From positions 372,001 to 436,000 of the forward strand of contig NZ_KB898874.1 in the NCBI RefSeq assembly GCF_000377905.1: a DNA stretch of 64,000 nt, in the 5' to 3' direction. A program made the position numbers and the translations under genes. The notes under the pieces were generated by a model. It ran no database searches. It saw only the letters and a program-made list of their open reading frames with translations, and had not been told where the DNA came from. Shown here one piece after another: positions 36,769-43,965 of this stretch. The stretch is from Thioalkalivibrio sp. ALMg11. Lineage in GTDB: Bacteria > Pseudomonadota > Gammaproteobacteria > Ectothiorhodospirales > Ectothiorhodospiraceae. Every line of letters begins with the position of its first letter. The stretch's first letter is position 1.

Positions 36769-37203
36769 ATGTCAACGCACGCTTTCACCAGTAGACTAGA
36801 CAGCATGACCGCCAGCACCGACATCGACCGCATACGCGCCACTGTGCAACGCCATGACGAACTGGAACTCGCCATCCTGTTCGGATCGCTGGCTCGCGGC
36901 ACGGCAGGCCCCGACAGCGACGTGGACCTCGCGGTCAGCGCAAGGGGGCCGTTGTCCGCGGACGCACGGATCACCCTGATCGAAGAACTCGCCGCAGCCA
37001 CCGGGCGTCCCGTGGACCTCGTGGACCTTGCGCGGGCCGGCGAACCCCTGCTGGGTGAAATCGTCACGAGCGGCGTGCGTCTGACAGGCAGTGACGAGGC
37101 CCACGCCCGCTTTCTCACCCGCCACCTGATCGAACAGGCCGACTTTCTTCCCTATCGGGACCGCATCCTGGCCGAACGGAGGAAGTCATGGATCGGCGGA
37201 TAA
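36769..37203 (+). CDS. mntA: MntA-type nucleotidyltransferase antitoxin
   Basis: A 144-residue nucleotidyltransferase with the exact GSX10DXD motif of MntA (FGSLARGTAGPDSDVDLAV). In the HepT/MntA system MntA transfers AMP to the tyrosine of the HEPN toxin's RX4HXY motif. A second possible start is the ATG at 36805 (MTASTDIDRIRA); neither has a strong ribosome binding site. It overlaps hepT by 16 bases. Confidence 0.9.
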   Translation: MSTHAFTSRLDSMTASTDIDRIRATVQRHDELELAILFGSLARGTAGPDSDVDLAVSARGPLSADARITLIEELAAATGRPVDLVDLARAGEPLLGEIVTSGVRLTGSDEAHARFLTRHLIEQADFLPYRDRILAERRKSWIGG

Positions 37204-37598
37204 TCGAACAAAAGCTCGAAACCCTGCGGTACTGCGTGCAACGCGTTGCCGAACGCTGTCCCGCGGAGCCTGCCGACCTGCTTCAAGATTTAGATCGCCA
37301 GGACATCATTGCCCTCAACCTCTCCCGGGCTGTGCAGCAATGCGTGGACATCGGCGCCCATCTCGTCACATCACTCGACCTAACGCCTCCGGGCACCATG
37401 GGCGAAACCTTCGACCGACTCGCCGAAGGCCAGATCATCGATTCCAGCCTGGCCGACCGACTCAAGAAGGCCGTGGGCTTTCGCAACATCGCTGTCCACA
37501 ACTACGAGCGTATCAACTGGGAAATCGTCCACGCCGTATGCTCACGCCACCTGGATGACTTCCGCACCTTCGCCCGCGTAGTGGCGGAACGCCTCTAG
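37188..37598 (+). CDS. hepT: HepT-type HEPN RNase toxin
   Basis: A 136-residue HEPN protein with the complete RX4HXY motif RNIAVHNY near residue 103. GGAGGAAG precedes the ATG. The stop codon TAG is the exact insertion point of a MITE: its TA is the target dinucleotide. The protein end (FARVVAERL) is unchanged relative to the duplicated remnant at 39807-39838. Confidence 0.93.
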   Translation: MDRRIIEQKLETLRYCVQRVAERCPAEPADLLQDLDRQDIIALNLSRAVQQCVDIGAHLVTSLDLTPPGTMGETFDRLAEGQIIDSSLADRLKKAVGFRNIAVHNYERINWEIVHAVCSRHLDDFRTFARVVAERL

Positions 37599-37909
37599 GG
37601 AAACACTGATCAATGTACACGCTCGCGCTCGAGTCGCTTTTGCGTGCGAACAAGGCGCGGCGACTGCCGTGCAGTCACTCTGCACAAGGGAGCCGCAACG
37701 CCGTGCGCGCGCCCGTTTTCGTCAACAACGGGCGACCGAGCCGCGTCTTTCAATAGGTTGTGGGGTTGGTACCCCAGGTTCCCCGATCCTGCGTTGCGCC
37801 CCGAATCCATCAAAAACGGGCGGGTAGAACCACTACCCGCTGCACGACGCGCCTGGTCTCGGAAAACCTGGGGTACCAACGCGAGTGTGTACATGAATCA
37901 GTGTTTCCC
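37598..37909. mobile_element. IS630-like MITE, copy A (312 bp)
   Basis: Ends GGGAAACACTGATCAATGTA and, inverted, GGGAAACACTGATTCATGTA give near-perfect terminal inverted repeats of about 30 bases flanked by TA. The interior is itself palindromic (GGGTAGAACCACTACCCGC and GGTTGGTACCCC...GGGGTACCAACG). There is no coding capacity. TA target and end structure fit the Tc1/mariner-IS630 group. The empty site survives at 39836-39839. Confidence 0.85.
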
Positions 37910-37964
37910 TAGGTTTCGAGTCTCACTCCGATGCCCACCACACGGCGGACGCAAGCGCCTCCCC

Positions 37965-38245
37965 CGTCATCGCGAGGAGCGAAGCGACGCGGCGATCTCC
38001 ACGAGCCACCCCCGCACCCGATCCATCATCGCGGCCGCTGCACCACCCCACCCCGTCATCCCGGCCGCAGCGCCACCACTACAACGTCATCCCGGCCGCA
38101 GCACCACCCCACCTCGTCATCCCGGCCGTAGCGCAGCGAAGAGCCGGGATCTCCCACGTCGGACCAACACCAAACGCCAGTACAACCCCCACGCCAAAGA
38201 TCCCGGATAACCGCGACGCGGTTTCCGGGATGACGAAGGATGGAG
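37965..38245 (+). repeat. Composite palindromic repeat, island copy 6
   Basis: Full-length: GTCATCGCGAGGAGCGAAGC hairpin, tandem units, left hairpin (38116) and right hairpin ending near 38240. Part of duplication unit 1. Confidence 0.88.
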
Positions 38246-38348
38246 ATATGGCTTTTCGACGGTTCGAGAAGCCGAAGAGAGGGGCGTGATCCGGGTGCTA
38301 GAAAGCAAAGGACGCAGCGCCCGGTTTGAGGGGCCCGGCCAACGCCGA

Positions 38349-38416
38349 ATCGGCCAGAGGGCTGGCGTCCTACAACACCGGTGGCCAAACCTGTAGGAGG
38401 CCAGCCTCTGGCCGAT
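38349..38416. repeat. REPIN (inverted REP pair)
   Basis: ATCGGCCAGAGGGCTGGCGT...CCTACA is followed after 18 bases by TGTAGGAGGCCAGCCTCTGG...GAT, its inverse. Both arms have the GTAG tetranucleotide next to a GGCC hairpin, the hallmark of REPINs mobilised by RAYT proteins. Confidence 0.75.
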
Positions 38417-38489
38417 GGGGCATGACCCAACACCCCAATCGCCTGACCCCAACCACCGGCCCCGAAAATGCCCACCGCCATACTCAGCG

Positions 38490-38811
38490 CTAAGGCCCAA
38501 CCCGATCCCCCGATCCGCGCCCCAGCACCGTCAGCACCAGATACCGGAAATACGCCCGAAGCGTCAGGGCATCCAGCATCTGCCGGTCCACCTCGGCCAG
38601 CTCGCGCGGCGTAGACATATCGATCCCACGAACCTGTGCCAGCCCGGTAATCCCCGGCCGCACATCCAGCACCCCACGCGATGCACGCTCCTGCAGCAGC
38701 TCTTCCTGGTTGAACAGCCCCGGCCGCGGCCCCACCAGGCTCATCTCGCCCTTCAGCACATTCCACAACTGCGGCAGCTGATCCAGCTGCGTCTTGCGCT
38801 GGAAGTGGCCC
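38490..38811 (-). pseudogene. Remnant of an undecaprenyl-phosphate sugar transferase
   Basis: The C-terminal half only: QRKTQLDQLPQLWNVLKGEM, SLVGPRPGLFNQEEL and VRPGITGLAQVRGIDMSTP are the conserved blocks of WcaJ/PglC-type transferases that load the first sugar onto undecaprenyl phosphate. The reading frame continues to a normal C-terminus at 38490, but the membrane anchor and cytoplasmic N-terminal half are absent upstream of about 38811, where the RelE-like gene region begins. It is an orphaned end of the polysaccharide locus. Confidence 0.85.
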
Positions 38812-38851
38812 CACGCGTACCCTGTACACCAACGAGAACCGGCATAAGGAT

Positions 38852-39466
38852 ATGCCTCAAGTAAGCCATGCCATTGAATTCATTGAGACCCCAACCTTCA
38901 CCCGACAATTCCAGGCGATCGCCACAGATGATGAACTGAAAGAACTCCAGCGCGTGCTCATCGCTTAAGGAGACGCTGATTGAATCGCGCGCTCGCGCTC
39001 GAGTCGCTTTTGCGTGCGAACAAGGCGCGGTGACTGCCGTGCAGTCATTCTGCACAAGGGAGCCGCAACGCCGTGCGCGCGCAAAAGCGGCCGAGCCCCT
39101 TCGGGGTTGGTGCCCCCTGTTCCCCGATCCTACGTTGCGCCGCTTGCGGGTAGAACCACTACCCGCTGCACGACGCGCCTTGTCTCGGGAAACAGGGGGC
39201 ACCAACGCGAGCGCGCGATTCAATCAGCGTCTCCTTAACCCGATAAAGGCGACGTAATCCAGGGAACCGGTGGGCTGCGCAAGATCCGTATGGGGTTAGG
39301 CCATCAGGGAAAGCGTGGCGGCGCTCGCGTCATCTACTTCCTGGTCAGCGCAGAGACCATCTACCTGATACTGGCCTACCCCAAGAGCGCGAAAGACAAC
39401 CTGGCGCCTGCCGAAAGGGCTACATTAAAAATACTCACCGACCAGTTGAGGGAGGAAGCCTCCTGA
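38852..39466 (+). pseudogene. RelE/HigB-like toxin gene interrupted by a MITE
   Basis: The first part (38852-38965) encodes 38 residues, MPQVSHAIEFIETPTFTRQF..., and stops at TAA where the MITE begins. The second part (39239-39466) encodes 75 residues, PDKGDVIQGTGGLRKIRMG...GKRGGARVIYF...TIYLILAYPK, in a frame that restores the family sequence. Together they make a 110-115 residue RelE/ParE-superfamily mRNA endonuclease. The 3' part still overlaps the antitoxin start (TGATG). The toxin should be inactive. Confidence 0.88.
38968..39235. mobile_element. IS630-like MITE, copy B (268 bp)
   Basis: Perfect terminal inverted repeats of about 30 bases (AGGAGACGCTGATTGAATCG at the left, its inverse at the right), flanked by TA on each side. 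The interior matches copy A closely (GCTCGAGTCGCTTTTGCGTG, GCCGTGCAGTCATTCTGCAC, GGGTAGAACCACTACCCGCT). It has no coding capacity and splits the RelE-like toxin gene. Confidence 0.88.
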
Positions 39467-39750
39467 TGAATATCTACGACGAACTCCAGACATCACTGCA
39501 GGAAGCAGTCGATATCAAACAGGGCAAGGCAAAGGCTAGCCGCGTCACCCGCCACGAAGTGGCGGACGTGAAGGCGATTCGGGCCAGCTTGCACGTTTCC
39601 CAGGCGGAATTTGCCAAAGCCATGGGAACGAGCGTCGACACCATCAAAAGCTGGGAAGCCAAACGGCGCAACCCCACCGGCCTGGCAGCCAAGGTACTGG
39701 CAACGATCCAGACCAACCCGAGCTACTTCGCCGAACTCGCCTCGCACTGA
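39466..39750 (+). CDS. HigA/NadS-like HTH antitoxin (toxin partner broken)
   Basis: A 94-residue protein with an XRE-type helix-turn-helix in its C-terminal half (VSQAEFAKAMGTSVDTIKSW, then EAKRRNPTG). This arrangement is typical of antitoxins paired with RelE/HigB-type toxins encoded upstream. GGGAGG precedes the ATG. The gene is intact although its toxin is cut by a MITE, so it is an orphan antitoxin. Confidence 0.88.
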   Translation: MNIYDELQTSLQEAVDIKQGKAKASRVTRHEVADVKAIRASLHVSQAEFAKAMGTSVDTIKSWEAKRRNPTGLAAKVLATIQTNPSYFAELASH

Positions 39751-39806
39751 CCCGAGCGACGGGCAAAGCTCGACCCCTTCGCCCAACCTCTCAACGCACG
39801 AAGCCG

Positions 39807-40230
39807 ACCTTCGCCCGCGTAGTGGCGGAACGCCTATAGGTTTCGAGTCTCACTCCGACGCCCACCACACGGCGAACGCAAGCGCCTCGCCTCCCCCGTC
39901 ATCGCGAGGAGCAAAGCGACGCGGCGATCTCCACGAGCCACCCTCGCACCCGATCCATCATCGCGGCCGCAGCGCCACCACTACAACGTCATCCCGGCCG
40001 CAGCACCACCCCACCTCGTCATCCCGGCCGTAGCGCAGCGAAGAGCCGGGATCTCCCACGTCGAAGGCACACCAAACGCCAGCGCTACCACCTACGCACG
40101 AGATCCCGGATAACCGCGACGCGGTTTCCGGGATGACGAAGAATGGGACCTGGCTGTCCGGGGGGATGCGGAAACTCTGCGAGGGGGCGTGATGCGGGTG
40201 CTCGAAGGCCAAGACGCAGCGCCCTCTCGG
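39807..40230 (+). repeat. Direct duplication, unit 2 (empty MITE site)
   Basis: It starts with the last codons of a hepT copy (FARVVAERL, TAG at 39837-39839) running straight into GTTTCGAGTCTCACTCCGAC, with no MITE. It continues through composite repeat copy 7 (left hairpin at 40018) to the end of the aminotransferase gene. Confidence 0.85.
39896..40140 (+). repeat. Composite palindromic repeat, island copy 7
   Basis: GTCATCGCGAGGAGCAAAGC hairpin, tandem units, left hairpin (40018), right hairpin ending GGGATGACGA. Same orientation as the other island copies. Confidence 0.88.
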
Positions 40231-40233
40231 CGA

Positions 40234-41415
40234 TTATCCAGCCCTGTAGCCTTCGGCGGCGGCCCACATCACCCGCCCCACCGCATCCGCCACGGTGTGC
40301 ATATCCGCCTCGCTCAGCGTGTGATCCACCAGGAACATGACGCTGGTCTCGCCCAGCTCACGCGCGATGGGCAGACGCTGCGCCGGCCGGTAGTCCGTGC
40401 CGTCAAACGCCTTCTCCAGGTACACCTCGCTGCAGCCACCATGCAGGCACGGCACGCCCTCGGCCTGGACGGCCGCCACCACGGCGTCGCGGTCCCAGCC
40501 ATCGGCCAGGGACTCCGGCTCCACATAGGCGTAGAACTTGTACCAGGCGTGCCCCGCACGCGCCGGTGCCGCGGGAACCCGCAGACCCGGTAGCCCGGAC
40601 AACCGCTCAAGCAGTACCTGCGCATTGGCGCTGCGCTGCGTCAGCCACTGCGGCAGCTTGCGCAACTGCGCCCGGCCAATGGCCGACTGCATCTCCGTCA
40701 GCCGCCAGTTGGTGCCAAACGACTCGTGCAACCAGCGAAACCCCGCCGCATGCTCGCGGTTGTACACCGCATCCCAGGCCTTTCCATGGTCCTTGTAGCT
40801 CCAGGCACGGCGCCACACCGCCTCGTCCCGCACCAGCAGCATGCCGCCCTCGCCACCCGTGGACATGATCTTGTCGGTGCAAAAGGAAAACGCCGCCGCA
40901 TCCCCGAACGATCCAACCGGCTGGCCATCCAGCGTCGCCCCGTGTGCCTGCGCACAATCCTCGACCAGGAACAGTCCCTGCTCGTCCGCCAGCGCCCGCA
41001 GACCCTGCATATCGCACGGCCATCCCGCCAGATGCACGGCGATCACCGCGCGCGTGCGCTGCGTCAACACCGCGCGTACCGTATCCGGCGTGATGTTGCC
41101 CGACTCGCGGTCCACCTCCGCGAACACCGGCCGCGCCCCGCGCATCACAATCGCCGAAGCCGAGGCCAGGAACGTCCGCGGCGTCACCACCACCTCGTCG
41201 CCCTCGCCCACACCCAGCGCCATCAACGCCAGTTCCAGCGCCAGCGTGCCGTTCGCCACGGCAATCCCGTACGCCGCCCCATGAAACGCCGCGAACTCGC
41301 GCTCGAACTCGCGCCCCTCGCTACCATTCCAGTAGTTCACGCGGCCGGAACGCAGTACACCCTGCACCACAGCCAGCTCATCGTCTTCATGTTGCGGCCA
41401 AGAACTTGTTACCAC
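40234..41415 (-). CDS. DegT/DnrJ/EryC1-family sugar aminotransferase
   Basis: A 393-residue PLP-dependent aminotransferase that adds an amino group to a keto-sugar nucleotide. The PLP lysine is in SFCTDKIMSTGGEGGML, with VEDCAQAHGA (PLP-ring Asp) before it and TNWRLTEMQSAIGRAQL after it. Complete. It starts at a GTG (41415) with AAAGGA upstream. It lies at the downstream end of the polysaccharide locus, next to the sugar transferases, so the product sugar is probably an amino-deoxy-hexose. Substrate unknown. Confidence 0.93.
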   Translation of the reverse strand: MVTSSWPQHEDDELAVVQGVLRSGRVNYWNGSEGREFEREFAAFHGAAYGIAVANGTLALELALMALGVGEGDEVVVTPRTFLASASAIVMRGARPVFAEVDRESGNITPDTVRAVLTQRTRAVIAVHLAGWPCDMQGLRALADEQGLFLVEDCAQAHGATLDGQPVGSFGDAAAFSFCTDKIMSTGGEGGMLLVRDEAVWRRAWSYKDHGKAWDAVYNREHAAGFRWLHESFGTNWRLTEMQSAIGRAQLRKLPQWLTQRSANAQVLLERLSGLPGLRVPAAPARAGHAWYKFYAYVEPESLADGWDRDAVVAAVQAEGVPCLHGGCSEVYLEKAFDGTDYRPAQRLPIARELGETSVMFLVDHTLSEADMHTVADAVGRVMWAAAEGYRAG

Positions 41416-41455
41416 CGAGGTATTCCTTTAATCCAAATGGGAGTGGCCCCTTTCT

Positions 41456-42007
41456 CTAACCTGCTTCATCCACAAGCCGCTTCACAGTTCCAACCGGCAG
41501 GAAAAGCCGCCGCGGATTGGAAGGAAGCGGGGTAAACCCATACCCCTCGTATAGCGTCTGCCGTCGCGCCACCCGCTCCGGGTCACCACAATCCAGAACG
41601 TCGAGCATCACGACCGCAATACCGATCTGGTCGGCCGCGCGGGCGATGCGCGTCAGGGCATCGACAAGCAGATCGCCACCATAACCGCTCCCGCGATAAC
41701 GCTCGTCGCGACCCATCATCGAAATGAACGCGGCGGGTATCGAACCGTGCGCGGGGCGGGTTCGGGCGTAGTGTGCAGGCAGCGCCTCGTAGCACACGGC
41801 GTGGGCATTGAGCGTGTAGAACCCGGCAACCGCGCCATCGGGCGCTGCCATGACATACAACCGGACGTTGCCGGCTTTCGCCAGCTTGTTCGCAGTGTGG
41901 TGGAAATAGTTGTCGACGGCGGTAACGCCGCAGCGGAATCCCTTCCGATCGTGCCGCTCGGGATCGAACGGCTCAATGACGAAGGGCCGTTCAACGGCCC
42001 CCGACAC
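41456..42007 (-). CDS. GNAT acetyltransferase toxin (TacT-like)
   Basis: A 183-residue GNAT protein. The acetyl-CoA loop is in RDERYRGSGYGGDLLVDAL, and YEGYGFTPLP is the C-terminal signature of TacT/AtaT-type toxins that acetylate aminoacyl-tRNA. It starts at a GTG overlapping the stop of the DUF1778 gene (TAGTG), a standard arrangement for this TA family. Confidence 0.92.
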   Translation of the reverse strand: MSGAVERPFVIEPFDPERHDRKGFRCGVTAVDNYFHHTANKLAKAGNVRLYVMAAPDGAVAGFYTLNAHAVCYEALPAHYARTRPAHGSIPAAFISMMGRDERYRGSGYGGDLLVDALTRIARAADQIGIAVVMLDVLDCGDPERVARRQTLYEGYGFTPLPSNPRRLFLPVGTVKRLVDEAG

Positions 42008-42315
42008 TACCCGGAAACCGTCCGCGCGCGACTGCGCCGAGCGGCCTCGCGCAACGCTTCCGTCGGCTCCGGCGGCTCGTCCAGGGCCGCGAAAAACGCC
42101 GCGTGGTCCTCGGCACTCAGCACCGTGCGCTCATGGGTGGCGATCGTCGCCAGAGCCGCGTGATAGGCCGCATTGATCACGAACGACGAATCATCCATGC
42201 CGGCCAGCGATGCTGCCCGGTGGATCGCCTGCTTAATCCGGGGACGGGTCCGGAAGTGCATCCGGGCGTCATTACGCTCGTCCCCTTCGTTAGGCTGCTC
42301 ATTGACCGGATTCAT
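42007..42315 (-). CDS. DUF1778 RHH antitoxin (TacA-like)
   Basis: A 102-residue protein. The RHH segment is RMHFRTRPRIKQAIHRAASL with the DUF1778 continuation DDSSFVINAAYHAAL. The C-terminal half (FFAALDEPPEPTEAL) is the toxin-wrapping segment. GAGGGAG precedes the ATG at 42315. It probably autoregulates through the palindrome upstream. Confidence 0.92.
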   Translation of the reverse strand: MNPVNEQPNEGDERNDARMHFRTRPRIKQAIHRAASLAGMDDSSFVINAAYHAALATIATHERTVLSAEDHAAFFAALDEPPEPTEALREAARRSRARTVSG

Positions 42316-42350
42316 CGCGACTCCCTCGCGCATATTGATCTCGGCTCAAG

Positions 42351-42371
42351 TGTACGCCCGACAAGCGTACA
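42351..42371. promoter_or_regulatory. Operator palindrome of the tacAT-like operon
   Basis: The perfect inverted repeat TGTACGC-CCGACAA-GCGTACA lies 36 bases upstream of the antitoxin start, suited to an RHH dimer pair. Confidence 0.6.
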
Positions 42372-42416
42372 AACCAATGCATCCGACAAAGAGGCCAGCC
42401 CCCTCCCCACACCCCC

Positions 42417-42483
42417 GTAGGAGGCCAGCCCTCTGGCCGATCGGGCCGTTCCAACGCCCATCGCCAAGAGGCTCGGCTCCTAC
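42417..42483. repeat. REPIN (inverted REP pair)
   Basis: GTAGGAGGCCAGCCCTCTGG...CCGAT is followed by ATCGCCAAGAGGCTCGGCTC...CTAC in inverse orientation. Confidence 0.7.
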
Positions 42484-42504
42484 ACGTCCGGAATCCACAC
42501 CCCC

Positions 42505-42573
42505 GTAGGAGCCCAGCCCCCTGGGCGATCAGAGCCGAACCAGCCCCATCGCTCAAAGGCGCCACGCCCCTAC
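42505..42573. repeat. Degenerate REPIN overlapping the sugar transferase stop codon
   Basis: GTAGGAGCCCAGCCCCCTGG...GCGAT, then CATCGCTCAAAGGCGCCACG...CTAC inverted. The last CTA (42570-42572) is the TAG stop of the sugar transferase on the minus strand. Confidence 0.6.
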
Positions 42574-43178
42574 CGGAACGCGGTACGCCAGATATACCCA
42601 AGATCCTTCCGCAACGACCACTGCTGCACATACTCGCGGTTGATCCGCACCTTGTCGGGAAAGATCACCTCCCGGTTGTACCGCTCGGGGTCGTCCACCC
42701 CCGCCAGCAGCGTCTCCTCGTCACGGTATTTCAGCGTGGCCGGCCCGGTAATACCCGGGCGCACCGTCAGGATCACGCGATCCTCCCCCTCCAGTGCATC
42801 GGCATACCCCGGCACATCCGGCCGCGGCCCGACAAAGCTCATCTGCCCCAACAGCACATTGATCAGCTGTGGCAGCTCGTCGATCTTGGCCCGCCGAAAT
42901 AAACGCCCCAGCGGCGTAATGCGCGGATCGTGCCCGGTCGTCACCGTCGTATCCAGCCCGGTTCCCACGCGCATGGTGCGGATTTTGATTACCCGGAACA
43001 CCCGCCCGTTGCGCCCCACCCGCTGCTGGGTAAAAAACCCGTTCGCGCGCGTATCCACCGTCGCCGCCAGCCACGCCAGCGCAATCAGCCAGAACGTCAG
43101 CGCCAGCCCCACGGCTGCCCCAAACACGTCAAAGCCGCGCTTCAGCGCGGCCTGCCCGGTACTCAAACCTTCCTGCAT
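42570..43178 (-). CDS. Undecaprenyl-phosphate sugar transferase (WcaJ/PglC type)
   Basis: A 202-residue monotopic membrane enzyme that transfers a sugar-1-phosphate to undecaprenyl phosphate, the first step of repeat-unit assembly. It has one hydrophobic anchor (VFGAAVGLALTFWLIALAWLAA), then RVGRNGRVFRVIKIRTM, KIDELPQLINVLLGQMSFVGPRP (split blocks) and VRPGITGPATLKYRDEE. I chose the ATG at 43178 (MQEGLSTGQAALKRGFDV), although a longer frame exists. Complete, unlike the remnant at 38490. Confidence 0.93.
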   Translation of the reverse strand: MQEGLSTGQAALKRGFDVFGAAVGLALTFWLIALAWLAATVDTRANGFFTQQRVGRNGRVFRVIKIRTMRVGTGLDTTVTTGHDPRITPLGRLFRRAKIDELPQLINVLLGQMSFVGPRPDVPGYADALEGEDRVILTVRPGITGPATLKYRDEETLLAGVDDPERYNREVIFPDKVRINREYVQQWSLRKDLGYIWRTAFR

Positions 43179-43247
43179 CGAACAAACAATCCTTGGAATC
43201 AATTCCGTGGTTGACTCGACCCCGTCAGTTGCAAGCACGGGGACGCC

Positions 43248-43881
43248 CTACCCCACCTCCAGCACCGGCGTTTCCGGCCGCCCCGGCGGGAACTCGATCA
43301 GCAGATAATCGTTCGGCAGATCCGCCACGATCTCGAACTTCGCCACCGCCTCGTGAGAACGCAACGAAGCCGGATTATCCCGGCTGATCGTCGAGCGCGC
43401 CCGCAGGCCCGCCTTCGAGGCCTGCAGCCCATCCTTCGCCTCACGCTTGGACACACCGTAAAGGTCCTCCGGCGCCGGCGTATCCGCCTCGCGGAACGGC
43501 CGACCCGTCGGAGTCTCCTCGCCGTTCACCTTCACCGAGCTGACAAACACGAACCGGCGCACCCCGGCCTCAGCCGCCTGGCGCGCCAGCCGCAGCGTGC
43601 CTCGCACACCCTCCCGGAACGCCTCCAGCGGATCCCCCTCCGGCTCATCCATCACATGCACCCGTGCCGCCGCATGCACCACCGCCTCCACGCCCTGCAG
43701 CGCGCCGCTCCAGTCCGCGTGTCGGGGCCAAGCGATGGCGTCACTGCCTGCTCCACACCCTCCGGCACCGAGACACTACGACGACAGTCCGCTACCGGAA
43801 CCCGGCGACCCTCCTCGCCAGCCTTGCGACCACGGCACCGCCCACAAAGCCCGTCGCACCTGTCAGCAGAACCTTTCCCAT
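43248..43881 (-). pseudogene. Frameshifted, chimeric NAD-dependent sugar epimerase remnant
   Basis: The start MGKVLLTGATGFVGGAVVARLA (ATG at 43881, GXXGXXG motif; 22 residues in two blocks) runs into a frameshift near 43807. The other frame then continues with VEAVVHAAARVHVMDEPEGD, RRFVFVSSVKVNGEETP and YGVSKREAKDG, an extended SDR epimerase/dehydratase. After residue K of the YXXXK motif the similarity ends, and an unrelated tail of about 50 residues follows to the stop. Both frameshift and truncation make it non-functional. Confidence 0.82.
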
Positions 43882-43965
43882 TGCCACTCTCGAGAGTTCA
43901 TGTTTTGAGCCTGCCACTTGGCAGCCGGCTCCTGCGTCGCTGCCAACCCACGAGAACGCACCTTC

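Larger units (their letters stand above)
37566..38335 (+). repeat. Direct duplication, unit 1 (interrupted by MITE copy A)
   Basis: Excluding the MITE, this segment (37566-37597 plus 37910-38335) matches 39807-40230: the hepT 3' end, TTTCGAGTCTCACTCCGATG, the composite repeat and GGGGCGTGAT(C/G)CGGGTGCT. The two units lie in direct orientation and bracket about 1.5 kb. Confidence 0.85.

Noticed and set aside
38753-39223. A 156-codon minus-strand frame across MITE copy B
   Set aside because: It is made by reading through the palindromic element and the opposite strand of the toxin gene; no family similarity.
32040-40140. Integron with attC sites
   Set aside because: The palindromes lack GTTRRRY/RYYYAAC core sites and there is no integrase. 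The likeness is in layout only.
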